Under the pieces are notes generated by a model. It saw nothing but the letters and a program-made list of their open reading frames with translations, was not told where the DNA came from and made no database searches. Shown piece by piece: positions 37,001 through 45,178 of a stretch of DNA of 64,000 nucleotides. The position numbers and the translations under genes were made by a program. Position 1 is the stretch's first letter. Each line of letters opens with the position of its first letter. Source of the stretch: Dictyobacter aurantiacus (GTDB lineage: Bacteria > Chloroflexota > Ktedonobacteria > Ktedonobacterales > Ktedonobacteraceae); NCBI RefSeq assembly GCF_003967515.1, contig NZ_BIFQ01000002.1:1612001-1676000 (forward strand). Reading direction: 5' to 3'.

Positions 37001-37136
37001 CCTGCAGTTCTCCCTCTTCGCCGGGCAGAATGAGGAGCACGTGTTCAGCCCCAACCGGTGTGGCAATGACATCAACGGGTGATGATGGCGGTATCTGGAT
37101 GGTAGGTGCTGTCGCAGAAGAAGACATGAGCCTCAT
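34077..37136 (-). CDS. VirD4/TraG-like conjugation coupling ATPase
   Basis: 1019 aa. Two N-terminal hydrophobic helices (roughly 215-260), then a FtsK/TraG-type ATPase: Walker A at about 445-455 reads AARSRYGKST (first Gly replaced by Ala), then FVIDPHKDLIEDLL, Walker B VFCAVDEFHAF near 715 and an RLNKIRDGLLEMVFSTCDT arginine-finger region. The C-terminal about 130 residues are Gln/Ser/Pro-rich and disordered. AAAGGA precedes ATG 37136, which overlaps the VirB4 stop as ATGA. Expected to couple DNA or protein substrates to the secretion channel. Confidence 0.85.
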   Translation of the reverse strand: MRLMSSSATAPTIQIPPSSPVDVIATPVGAEHVLLILPGEEGELQASAMENFFQACATDEAFSLELVGTRREQGFVLRASSAEQLVLLSKQFSAQYPQAELHRIAPAADPLFLHPGEHAMIGEFALTQRPWMPLKTFPGKTLAEPGADPLAGILAAMEPLGSGQRCIAQLALVRAPDTWISRYIRKSIEHPLQGERDAITREGKHTTTTTEGLKTLLLIGGSFGILLGSRWYLAHAWVHLALLGIALVMGGIMLLWWKITRSHQDMYDMKLVAEKLSRQAFYTRLRVVVIGQQASSTHIQLKAHITRLEVAYRQFTLASANSLYLKRVRYIRAEHKQASRLIHAAAAFPYQHPVLRFLHGGAPGPDICNGLELSGAFHLPQAFTDLPLVRRLSVKHLLASPEIAAQIEQAPAPLPPALIGHSRHRGFSIPVYLPYDTLFRHTFLAARSRYGKSTLIQLLAQAAMQPIRHGMPQPGIFVIDPHKDLIEDLLLLIPPQRAQDVILLDLTDTNYVVALNPLDASMGFTRDQAIANVMSSFERVWADFWGPRMSYFLKAVCLLLYSLNQKKVRQGQADQQYTLLDINPLLQYPDYALQVLQELDMAEVWHRELLAWWQHVYFNLPKQSSFRSEVIMPIVTKLGVFQDNQQLRKIVGQPITKAPIHLSVTEGKIILCALSSRDMDDAAVNVLGSTLINLLHRAFRMQEPLPLLKRRKVFCAVDEFHAFSGGDYDRLLSEDGKFGCSMLLATQNLKRLNKIRDGLLEMVFSTCDTICAFNVSAADAELLEKELRQVVEQRHIISQPRLHCYARLAIPSYPVQIVSVSLARPSSWSHTAASQQQAEAIRHSNQQQNARAADIDQHYARHVSQFLDVALFVQKMQRDVQAEQKARQEREEADQRAEALRQQGLNISSPQPSSSTVADESKQQSSDAGDTPATIGSSLAGGSSARGTGTHEENEGKRNHPRSRRNKATKDPVGVPPPSQPQNNPQPIPSNQQENRPIILPERSMKGRAFWGSERERGE

Positions 37137-40123
37137 GTGTGCTGTCCTTTCTGTTGTGGCATTGCCAGAGACGCGCGACCAGCGTACGCTGAAGGACCAG
37201 GCGCTTGTGGTAGTGTTCCTGGACGTTGTGTCTTCATACGCATGGCTCGCCGCTCGACGGGATCGGTCGTAAAGAGAGCGCGGTAGACGGGGTTGGACCA
37301 GATAGAGAGTGGCGCGTACTCGTTGCCAATGCGTACCACACACTGCCCGGGAATGCCCTCAACAAGGATGCGTTCGAGCTCCGCTGGGAGATTGAGCTTC
37401 TCAACGGCTGTTCGTTGCATCCCCAGATAGAAGACTGTCCCCGCATTCGACAAGATGACCTGCCCGGCCTCCAGAAAATCGCGAGGATGCTGGGAAAGCG
37501 TGATAAGCGCAATGCCGAGTTTGCGAAAACTCCGACTCCAGTTTTCCAGGTAGTGTTGTCCTGCGGCATGTTTGAGCAAATAGGAGGCCTCTTCCACGAT
37601 GTAGGCGAGATAGCGGTCATCCTTTTTGAGCGCTCGGTGCCGCTGTAGAAAGTTCTGAACGACGTAGGTCATGAGCGCAAACCATTTGCTATCGAGCCCC
37701 TTGATGGAAAAGATGGTGAGCGGCTTTTCCAATGAGACACTGGTCTGCCCGGTCTGGAAGAGATAGGACGCCTTTTCCAATCGTTCGAGCAATGACTGAC
37801 GCATGCTCTCGGATGAAGTGGGGGTGCTCTGCATTGTTTTGATAAAATCAGCCAGGGTAGGCGGCGGTTTGAGGAGCGTGTCGGGATCATGCCGAATCGC
37901 CTCTGATGTAATGCCACACGCCGCATAGGTCGCGCGCGCAACCGTTGTGAGATAGGCTTCTTCCCCCTTTGAGAGTTTGCTCTCTTCATCAGTGACCAGG
38001 AGCGCCAGCCCGGTGAGCAGGGCATTATCAAAAAATTCCGCCAGGATATCTGCCGGGTCATCCGGGTCAACGTCTGCCGGCCCAAAGGGAATATCAAAGA
38101 GATTGATGGGGCAACTGCGTGCCAGGCTATAGCGTTGACTTTCCCCGGCCAGTGCCTCGTGGAGTGGCAGGTAATCGTCGTCTTTATCAAGGACAACGAC
38201 GTCGGCGAGTCCAAGGCCCATGAAGCCAGTCGCGATCGTTTTGCCCAGCCAGGATTTTCCCTGCCCCGTCTCTCCGATCACCACGACATGGGGATTGGCG
38301 ATCTTTTTGTCCTGGGACCAGGGATTGAGATAGACGGGTCGCCGGGAAAAACCACTGCCGGTGTAGCCCAGGAACACGCCTGTTGGCGTTCCGATGGTGC
38401 CACCGGTGCCAGGCAACATAGTGGAAACAACGTCACTTGTGAGCTTGACCCCGTGTTGCAATCGGTCGAGTCCCACCGGTAGGCATGATTGCCAGGCCAG
38501 ATCGTGTTGATAGGATGCAGGGCGAGCTTGCAGTTGCATATCACGCAGATGGGAGAGCAGGTAGCGGCAGCGTTGCTCGAGACGCTCCATGGTGCTCGCA
38601 TGGACACAGATGGTGATTGAGACGTCGAAGATCTTCAACGTCCTGGCCGCCAGGGCATGGGTGATGCGGCGAATCTGGTTTGCTTCCACGGTTTGATCTG
38701 CTCTCGTGATGCGCAGTGTTTTTTGATTGGAGAGGCGCTGGCTTTCTAACCTGGTCAGGGCCTGTTCCAATTTCAGAATCATGAAACGGCTATCGATGGG
38801 TGTCATCTGGGACGAGACGACCAGCGGTAACCCCAGGTCGTGGAGCGTCTGCATCCATCCACACAGCAGGTGATGTCCGTAGCCAGTGATGGTAAACGTG
38901 CACATGTAGCGCGTCTGTGTCCCTGCCTGTATCTGCAGAACATCTGGCTCAATCGTTACGGCAGATGGGGCGAGCAGATCCGCCACGTCAAGGATGCCTG
39001 GTTCGTCGGCGCACCTGGCATGCGGGCTGCTATATACGAACGCGCCATGCAGCCCCAGAATGCGCTTCTTATAGTTTTTGCTCCCTCTCTGTGAGGCCAG
39101 AAGTTCCGGGGCAAAGGTAGGATGCGCACTCCCGGGTGCAAGACAACACGCAAAGAGCTGCAACGCTTCCTGGTTTTGGAGCGGCCAGATATGCATCCCC
39201 AGGTGCTGCATGGCTTTCCTGACCACCGAGATGCGGATATGGAGCTGATCAAGCACCTGGGCTTGCGAGACCGGGGGCCTCTGGTGAAATCTCAGGAGCC
39301 GGATGGCACTGGCGCGTACTGATGAGGGGGACCCATTGGGATGCTGAAACACCGCATCCGTGCTGGCTGCGGAGACGATGAGCACATGCCGCGTTCGTGT
39401 GCAGGACGCCATGTGCTGTTGCTGGATGCGGATACTCTCTTGCTGAAAGGCCCGCAGACGTGGTGTCTGTGAGAGCGTCGCAAGAGCTGTTTGTTGGGCC
39501 ACTACGCCAGGCGCCTGCTGCGCATCAACCTGTTCAGTGATGGAGAGCACCTGCAGATGGAAATCAAGACCACCCAGAAATCCCTCGAACCGGCGAAAGA
39601 TGCGCAGTTGTTCGTGTTCTGGGAGCAGACCAATGTTTTTTCCCTCAATTTCCAGTGCCGTCCAGGAGCGGATCGTTGCTCCTTTCTTGTGCTGGTAGAT
39701 TTTGCAGCCGATGCCATGGTGGAGTGTATCGATGGGGATCCAGGTTGCCTGTACGGATGGGAGCGGTTTGCTCCCAGGCGCTTGCCTGCTCTGGTTGCTC
39801 TTGTGTGCTTGCCAGGTGGTTTTCGTGGGGATCGTTTTTGATCGTGCAATCAGATAGAGCCAGGTGACGAGCGCGACCCCCTGAATTCTGGCATGCACGA
39901 AGACCATAGCCACGAGCGTGATCAGCACACAACTGATGAGGTGAGGAACGAGAGGGAGTGCTCCCGTCAAGGAGAATGTGCCCGTCAATACTCCAAGATC
40001 GGTGAGAAGTTGGGTCAGGCTCATACCGAAGATTTTCTCTTCGAAGGTAAACAGGTGCCCGGCAACTTCTTTGACCAATGGATTGTCATGTTGTGGTTGT
40101 ACCTGCGTTTCTTCTTGCATCAT
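37133..40123 (-). CDS. VirB4/TrbE-like T4SS ATPase
   Basis: 996 aa. Two hydrophobic stretches near the N-terminus (about 45-85), unusual for VirB4 and suggesting a fused VirB3-like part, then the VirB4 domain. Walker A GETGQGKSW is near 621, VVLDKDDDYLPL follows, and the Walker B-like IVEEASYLL lies near 843, with Glu replacing the usual Asp. ATG 40123 or 40120 starts; the longer GTG frame lacks support. It energises pilus/channel assembly with the coupling ATPase next to it. Confidence 0.85.
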   Translation of the reverse strand: MMQEETQVQPQHDNPLVKEVAGHLFTFEEKIFGMSLTQLLTDLGVLTGTFSLTGALPLVPHLISCVLITLVAMVFVHARIQGVALVTWLYLIARSKTIPTKTTWQAHKSNQSRQAPGSKPLPSVQATWIPIDTLHHGIGCKIYQHKKGATIRSWTALEIEGKNIGLLPEHEQLRIFRRFEGFLGGLDFHLQVLSITEQVDAQQAPGVVAQQTALATLSQTPRLRAFQQESIRIQQQHMASCTRTRHVLIVSAASTDAVFQHPNGSPSSVRASAIRLLRFHQRPPVSQAQVLDQLHIRISVVRKAMQHLGMHIWPLQNQEALQLFACCLAPGSAHPTFAPELLASQRGSKNYKKRILGLHGAFVYSSPHARCADEPGILDVADLLAPSAVTIEPDVLQIQAGTQTRYMCTFTITGYGHHLLCGWMQTLHDLGLPLVVSSQMTPIDSRFMILKLEQALTRLESQRLSNQKTLRITRADQTVEANQIRRITHALAARTLKIFDVSITICVHASTMERLEQRCRYLLSHLRDMQLQARPASYQHDLAWQSCLPVGLDRLQHGVKLTSDVVSTMLPGTGGTIGTPTGVFLGYTGSGFSRRPVYLNPWSQDKKIANPHVVVIGETGQGKSWLGKTIATGFMGLGLADVVVLDKDDDYLPLHEALAGESQRYSLARSCPINLFDIPFGPADVDPDDPADILAEFFDNALLTGLALLVTDEESKLSKGEEAYLTTVARATYAACGITSEAIRHDPDTLLKPPPTLADFIKTMQSTPTSSESMRQSLLERLEKASYLFQTGQTSVSLEKPLTIFSIKGLDSKWFALMTYVVQNFLQRHRALKKDDRYLAYIVEEASYLLKHAAGQHYLENWSRSFRKLGIALITLSQHPRDFLEAGQVILSNAGTVFYLGMQRTAVEKLNLPAELERILVEGIPGQCVVRIGNEYAPLSIWSNPVYRALFTTDPVERRAMRMKTQRPGTLPQAPGPSAYAGRASLAMPQQKGQHT

Positions 40124-40136
40124 GGTATCATTTTCT

Positions 40137-40170
40137 CGCGAGGAGGACGTTGGGATACGTCCTCCTCGCG
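40137..40170 (-). terminator. perfect 14-bp intercistronic hairpin
   Basis: CGCGAGGAGGACGT (40137-40150), loop TGGGAT, ACGTCCTCCTCGCG (40157-40170). It lies between the VirB2-like gene and the VirB4 start, and there is no T-run on the minus strand. It probably blocks 3' decay of the pilin mRNA or partly terminates. The 5' arm on the transcript contains GAGGAGG, which the other arm would sequester. Confidence 0.6.
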
Positions 40171-40213
40171 TTTCACTGTATGGACTCCAGTCATGGATGA
40201 GCACCCGTGGGAA

Positions 40214-40474
40214 TCAGGGATGGATTGCGTGCCCGAGCTGTTGCCCAAAGGTGACAATGGCACCAGCTGCCGCGATCAGCGCGGCACAGAGAAACACTTT
40301 TTGAAGATTCTGCCAGCGTTTGTTGTGGGCGGTGACATTGGTATCATCGGTAAACATGACCATGATCACGTAGACGATAATCATTAATCCCGCAATCGTG
40401 AGCCCCAGGGTAGCGGCATCCGACTGCAGATTTTTTAAAATGTTATTGAGGGTATTGAGTGTTCCATAGTTCAT
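40214..40474 (-). CDS. VirB2/TrbC-like small membrane protein (pilin candidate)
   Basis: 86 aa with two hydrophobic helices (about 22-40 and 60-78) separated by a polar loop (TDDTNVTAHNKRWQN), the plan of VirB2-type pilins. GGAGGATTTCTC precedes ATG 40474. It lies between the VirB6-like and VirB4 genes, the usual place. A strong hairpin follows it, consistent with higher expression than its neighbours. Confidence 0.65.
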   Translation of the reverse strand: MNYGTLNTLNNILKNLQSDAATLGLTIAGLMIIVYVIMVMFTDDTNVTAHNKRWQNLQKVFLCAALIAAAGAIVTFGQQLGHAIHP

Positions 40475-40495
40475 GAGAAATCCTCCAACAGGTGC

Positions 40496-41353
40496 TCAGA
40501 GCGCGAGAAGCCTGGCACCAACGATAATGGTTCCAATGACGCGACCAATACCTTGTGATCCTTGAATGGACATCGATGGGAAACGTGCGAGCAGATCAGG
40601 GACTTTGGCCACCAGAAACAGCATGGCAATGGCGAGCAAGATGCCGCTGACGCCATTTTGCCCAGCACTTGCCAGCAACGCGAGCCCGAGGGCAAAAGCC
40701 AGAAACTGGATGAACTGCGTAAAGGTGACAACGACAAACATGCGTCCCCAGAACGAAAAAAAAGAGGACGTCTGTGGTAAAAAGGAGCATAAGAAGGCCA
40801 GTGGTGAGAGCACAAACAACAGATTCCAGAGCACGAAGCGCTCAAATGCCTGAAACACCAGGCGAATCATGGTGAAATTGAGAAGAATGATGACGCCAAG
40901 ATACAGCAAGGCGCCTTGCCCCTGTGTGATGCGCGCTCCGTTATTGATGGTGTTGAAAAATCCATCCAGATTTGCATTGACCAGACCGCACAACACATTA
41001 TTGAAGATCAGCAGATCCTGCCCAAAGAAGAAACTTAAATTCATCAAGAGCGCAGTCACGAGGATTTTGGGCACGAACTGGTTAAGTGGAAGCGTGAGCG
41101 TTCCAGTACTCTCTGAAACCATGATCTGGATGGCGCCGAAAATGATCAGGAGCAGAAAAAACGCATCCGCAACCGCAAGCGTGGTTTCCCAGGCGCCAAC
41201 TACAACACGATTGGTGGTCGTCAACTCCAATGGCGTGCTACTCATGAATCTGGTAAAAAGGGGCTGCAGTGGCCCCAAGATGCTAGTTCCAAATCCTGCA
41301 TTGGGCGCGTTGAACAGTACTTTCAAGACTTGAAAAAATTGCTGAAAATCCAC
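40496..41353 (-). CDS. VirB6/TrbL-like T4SS membrane protein
   Basis: 285 aa with about six hydrophobic helices, including AVADAFFLLLIIFGAIQIM and GALLYLGVIILLNFTMIRLVF, and a C-terminal SQGIGRVIGTIIVGARL. The start is GTG 41353 behind AAGGAG; the frame runs further upstream without support. First gene of the minus-strand T4SS block, forming the inner-membrane channel with VirB4/VirD4-like partners. Confidence 0.7.
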   Translation of the reverse strand: MDFQQFFQVLKVLFNAPNAGFGTSILGPLQPLFTRFMSSTPLELTTTNRVVVGAWETTLAVADAFFLLLIIFGAIQIMVSESTGTLTLPLNQFVPKILVTALLMNLSFFFGQDLLIFNNVLCGLVNANLDGFFNTINNGARITQGQGALLYLGVIILLNFTMIRLVFQAFERFVLWNLLFVLSPLAFLCSFLPQTSSFFSFWGRMFVVVTFTQFIQFLAFALGLALLASAGQNGVSGILLAIAMLFLVAKVPDLLARFPSMSIQGSQGIGRVIGTIIVGARLLAL

Positions 41354-41853
41354 GGCTCTGCCTTCTCCTTCCGAGGCTTTTCTCCTCAGATGGTTGCCTT
41401 CCATCGAACATCGCGCCGTTTGTACGCGTCGAGATTGAGCGTACTCCGGGAACGGTGGCAGGCCATTGGTAAGCAGGGAGAGAGTACAGGAGGGACAAGG
41501 CAGGGAGTGAGGGGGTAGGAGCAGCAAGTGCACCTGCAACTGCCACTTCTTCTGATCAGAACATTATCCTGCCTACTGATTTTTTTGCAACGTTGATATT
41601 GGTGTTGAAAAGAGTGTATTTAATTGTGCTGCCGCCTGTTTCTGTAAGGCTGGAGGAACATGTGAATACGTATCCAACGTGTGATTGATGCTGCTGTGTT
41701 CTCATATCTCGTGAACGATTTTGGGTGGATATTCATTGAAAGGAGTAGCGTTGCCACCAGTCATGCTACTAGCCTAGGAATTATAACATTTGCATGATGA
41801 TAATTATATAAATATCGGTTAATATTGTATATATTGGGTTTTATTCGCAATAG
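41354..41853. other. AT-rich intergenic region
   Basis: About 500 bp between divergent units without a supportable gene. The last 100 bp before the protease gene are very AT-rich. No ribosome site precedes that gene, so its mRNA may be leaderless. Confidence 0.4.
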
Positions 41854-42963
41854 ATGGGTGTTTTATATATGCAGAATGATGATAATTATCAAGCGGCATT
41901 CCTTGCTCTGAAAGATGCGTATAGAACGCGAGAAAAGCTGAAGCGCATGCTGCGTATTTATTGTGGTAAAAAGCTTGAAGAGATTTCCCTGGCCAATACT
42001 CTTCTTGATCTTGTATCTGATGTCATGGATACTGCAGAGTCTGAGGGATGGTTTGACCAACTGCTTCTGGGAGCGCATCGGATGACTCCTGGAAACCAAC
42101 CATTGTTTGTGGTAGTCCAGCAACTTGGGTTGTTGCCAACAGTCACAGCTGTATCAAGGCCGGAAGCGATTATTCGGGAAGCAAACGTATTCATTGACCT
42201 GGCGGTTTGGAACACACGGTTGAGCGAAGCTGAATTTCGTGTATGTCGTATAGAGACACCACATGCGCAAGGATCTGGCTTCCTTATTGGCCCTGATCTC
42301 GTTCTCACCAACTATCATGTGCTAGGTCATTATCTTAAGGCGCCATCAGTCTATCCTGCAGATATTCGGATTCGTTTTGATCACAAAAAACTGGCAAATG
42401 GGAAAGTGCTTGATGGGAAAACGTTGAGGCTTGCGCAGGATTGGTTTGTTGACGCTAGCCAGCCAAGCTCCCTTGACGATGTATCTCACTCATTAACCCA
42501 ACTCCCTGCTGTGGATGAACTTGATTATGCTATTGTTCGTTTGTCTCAGAGCATCGGTAATGAAGAGTTAAGTGGAAAAGGAAGGCCAAATGCGCGTAAA
42601 CGCGGCTGGTTTAATCTCTCTGAGCTTCATTCGACTGCGTTGATTTCCTCACTTACTCCAGGCGCTTCGTTGTTTATTTTGCAATACCCTCATGGATCTC
42701 CACTTATGCTTGCCTTTGATACGAACTCTATCATTCAGATGAATGCTAACCAGACTCGTGTACGGTATCGAACAAATACCATGCCTGGGTCATCGGGGGC
42801 TCCAGGTTTCAATCAGATGATGGATTTAGTCTGCCTTCATCGCGGAGGTACACAGGATGCTCATTCAAGCATGAGATACAACGAGGGAATTCCCATTGTC
42901 TCTATACGCGATCTTCTGGTAAAACGAGGTTTAGAATCTGTTCTTCGTTCATTGGACACGTAA
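41854..42963 (+). CDS. EAD1 domain-trypsin-like serine protease
   Basis: 369 aa (ATG 41869 is an alternative; neither has a ribosome site). Residues about 10-92 match effector-associated domain 1 (LKRMLRIYCGKKLEEI...AESEGWFDQLLLGA). Residues 125-365 are a chymotrypsin-fold protease with an intact triad: His155 (TNYHVL), Asp224 (ELDYAIV) and Ser314 (PGSSGAP). No signal peptide, so it is cytosolic. In known conflict systems EAD1 recruits an effector to partners carrying the same domain; a second EAD1 protein is encoded 1 kb away on the opposite strand. Confidence 0.85.
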   Translation: MGVLYMQNDDNYQAAFLALKDAYRTREKLKRMLRIYCGKKLEEISLANTLLDLVSDVMDTAESEGWFDQLLLGAHRMTPGNQPLFVVVQQLGLLPTVTAVSRPEAIIREANVFIDLAVWNTRLSEAEFRVCRIETPHAQGSGFLIGPDLVLTNYHVLGHYLKAPSVYPADIRIRFDHKKLANGKVLDGKTLRLAQDWFVDASQPSSLDDVSHSLTQLPAVDELDYAIVRLSQSIGNEELSGKGRPNARKRGWFNLSELHSTALISSLTPGASLFILQYPHGSPLMLAFDTNSIIQMNANQTRVRYRTNTMPGSSGAPGFNQMMDLVCLHRGGTQDAHSSMRYNEGIPIVSIRDLLVKRGLESVLRSLDT

Positions 42964-43013
42964 CGTTCCCTTTTGAATGGTACCACGTATCGTAGTGTTC
43001 TAAGCGTTAGAGT

Positions 43014-43520
43014 TTATGTATAGAATATGCCTTGGTCGCATAAGATTTTTAGGATTTCTGGTAACATCTCCAAATAGTGCGCCAAAAGTTCAAGTTCTCT
43101 AATCACCTGCCGGCGCATTTGTGGAGCCTCTTGAGGCTGTAAGACATGCACAGCGGATAGGTTTTGTATGTGGAATACGAGAACATCAACGAGATGCTCA
43201 ATAGTTCGATAGAATGCAAGAAAACGATAGCGCTGAATCTTTAGCTCTGTTGAGAGCAGTTCGGGATACTCTAATTGTTGAGAGCAAGGTTTTAAGGCTA
43301 CACTCGTTGATTGGATTGCATGTTGAACAGCGCGACAAAATGGAGTTCTGTATGGTCCCTGTGATTCTGAAATAAATGTTGTATATTCTTTAATCTGTAC
43401 TGTACTTTCACGAATCGAAACAGTGGCTTGATCTATAATTGCACGATATTGACTAATGTTGCACAGCTGTTTTTGTGGTTGTGGTAACCAGGGTCCTTGA
43501 ATGATGGGTGTATTTGGCAT
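43014..43520 (-). CDS. helical protein of the EAD1 cluster
   Basis: 168 aa. ATG 43520 lies nine bases after AAAGGGA. After a Pro-rich start (about 1-18) it is almost entirely helical, with a long amphipathic C-terminal part (RRQVIRELELLAHYLEMLPEILKIL). No family assigned. Third gene behind the EAD1 adaptor on the same strand; likely a partner or effector in the same system. Confidence 0.65.
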   Translation of the reverse strand: MPNTPIIQGPWLPQPQKQLCNISQYRAIIDQATVSIRESTVQIKEYTTFISESQGPYRTPFCRAVQHAIQSTSVALKPCSQQLEYPELLSTELKIQRYRFLAFYRTIEHLVDVLVFHIQNLSAVHVLQPQEAPQMRRQVIRELELLAHYLEMLPEILKILCDQGIFYT

Positions 43521-43599
43521 GTTTGCGATCCCTTTCGAGGATACAATGAGCTGCACACTATAAGGCTGCATTCAAGGAATGTATACAAAGTGTGACAAT

Positions 43600-43941
43600 T
43601 CACAGGGTGACATCTTCTAAGATTTCCGCCAATTTTCGATCACATTGTAGTAATTGCAAATAATAGTCTGATGTTTTTCCCTTTGTTTTCAACAATGAGG
43701 AAGACGAAAGAATAAGGGCACTACTCTCATCTATAAGATGCGCTACCTTTTCCCAGTTGATCCGAGGATATTGAGCACCCTTCTGGAGGGTGCTGAGAAT
43801 TCCTCGTATATCCTGAAAAAAATCTTTAAGCAAATCAATATGTTTCTGTTCTATATTTTCTATATCCTTTTTTTCTTCAGGAGCAGTCTGCCCCTGTAAA
43901 AGTTGTTGACCTGCTTGCAGGCAATGAATGCAAACCTGCAA
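43600..43941 (-). CDS. helical protein, possibly the frameshifted C-terminal part of the EAD1 adaptor
   Basis: At least 113 aa of charged alpha-helix (HIDLLKDFFQDIRGILSTLQKG). The only start is TTG 43941 with no ribosome site, but the frame stays open upstream for about 100 bases, overlapping the end of the EAD1 ORF in the +1 frame. It therefore looks like a C-terminal domain once fused to that ORF, or one reached by +1 frameshifting. No family recognised. Confidence 0.5.
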   Translation of the reverse strand: MQVCIHCLQAGQQLLQGQTAPEEKKDIENIEQKHIDLLKDFFQDIRGILSTLQKGAQYPRINWEKVAHLIDESSALILSSSSLLKTKGKTSDYYLQLLQCDRKLAEILEDVTL

Positions 43942-43948
43942 TTGACGT

Positions 43949-44518
43949 TCATGCGATATGTCGGCTAAATTGGTGATACCAAGGATCGCCAGCTGCTGGA
44001 TGACAATTCCACTGGTGACGAAAATTTGCTGAGAATGGTGCAGCTTGATGACTCATTTGTTGCTGTTGAGAAAATGCACTCAGTGGAATTATTTGAGACA
44101 CAGATTGCTGAGGTGACACTGGACTTGTGTGGAAAGATTGGGCTGGAGTCGATGCTTCTTCTGTGGCTCGTATAAGAGATGGACGAGTGTTGCCAGGAAT
44201 TTGAACGTGAGCGTTTGTATGTTTGGATGATTGATCTGATGGTTGGGGTATGCAAAATTGCTGGTACACCTGTTGAAGGCGATGGTTTTTGGGATATTCT
44301 TTTGCGGTTGCTGTAATAAAATCGTCTAGCCACCCTTCAGACTCAGCATTTTCTATAAGCGTAAAAATAATTTCATCCATATTGGTACCGTTGGTAATTC
44401 GATTTAACCTGATATCCAATTTTGTTCGTAACAATTTCCCCAGTTTTTCTTTACTGGTAAAAATATTCCCCAGAATGTCTAAGAGTTGTTCTAACTGGTC
44501 CTTTGATAAATCATCCAT
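43949..44518 (-). CDS. EAD1-domain adaptor protein
   Basis: 189 aa. Residues about 5-90 form an effector-associated domain 1 (KLGKLLRTKLDIRLNRI...AESEGWLDDFITATAKEYPKN) matching the pattern of the EAD1 in the protease at 41854. A Gln/Ser/Pro-rich linker follows, and the ORF ends abruptly in WYHQFSRHIA. AAGGTGGTG precedes ATG 44518. Most likely the scaffold that recruits the EAD1-protease; its own C-terminal domain may lie out of frame at 43600-44040. Confidence 0.75.
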   Translation of the reverse strand: MDDLSKDQLEQLLDILGNIFTSKEKLGKLLRTKLDIRLNRITNGTNMDEIIFTLIENAESEGWLDDFITATAKEYPKNHRLQQVYQQFCIPQPSDQSSKHTNAHVQIPGNTRPSLIRATEEASTPAQSFHTSPVSPQQSVSQIIPLSAFSQQQQMSHQAAPFSANFRHQWNCHPAAGDPWYHQFSRHIA

Positions 44519-45178
44519 GGCGCACCACCTTGTTGCCAAAGATTACGTGCTACTTCATTAGTGTCTACGACAGCAACATTTATTGCAGTTCACACTTTTA
44601 ATACATTTATACCATATGCATCCACAAAAAAAACCTTGTCATGTCCTTTGATTTTTCTTAGTCTCAACGACCAACCCAAGTTGAATAGAGGAAGGTATTT
44701 TTCTTTTCTATATTTGTGGCTAGAGAAGAAAACTTTTCTACCTGCCGCTCACATATGTGTTCATTCATGTTACGCATTATTATGGATAGTGTGAAATGTG
44801 CTCTTTTGGTGACATAGGTAGAAGCATACGTGCCTTCCGTAAAAATGAAGAGGGTACGCTCTCGAACTGCTTCACACGTGCGTTGATACGATTTTCACGA
44901 TTTGGCAGATCACCATTTCGTGTCACTATTTTCGTATGCTCCCATGTTCCTCTACCCTCTCCCTCCGTTCTCGGGCTGCTTTCCCCGGTATTCCCTGCTG
45001 GCATGGCGTAGAGTACGAGTGAACCCTTGTGGAGAGGGCAAGAAATGTATTGTTCGTACATTCACCATCGCAGAGACATCTGGAGGACTGCTTCTCTGAC
45101 GATGGTGCAAACCTCGTCATGGAACCGGTTGCACAGATGCCTCGCGGTGTGTGGAAGAAAGAAGAAGAGGGACCTTCC
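44519..45178. other. intergenic region
   Basis: No gene supported in 660 bp. It contains GGCAGATCACCATTTCGT (44904-44921), which recurs in the opposite orientation at 49093-49110. Confidence 0.35.

Noticed and set aside
44010..44030. -1 slippery heptamer A-AAT-TTT in the EAD1 adaptor
   Set aside because: It is in the correct phase for -1 slippage, but the long open continuation is in the +1 frame, and the -1 frame stops soon.
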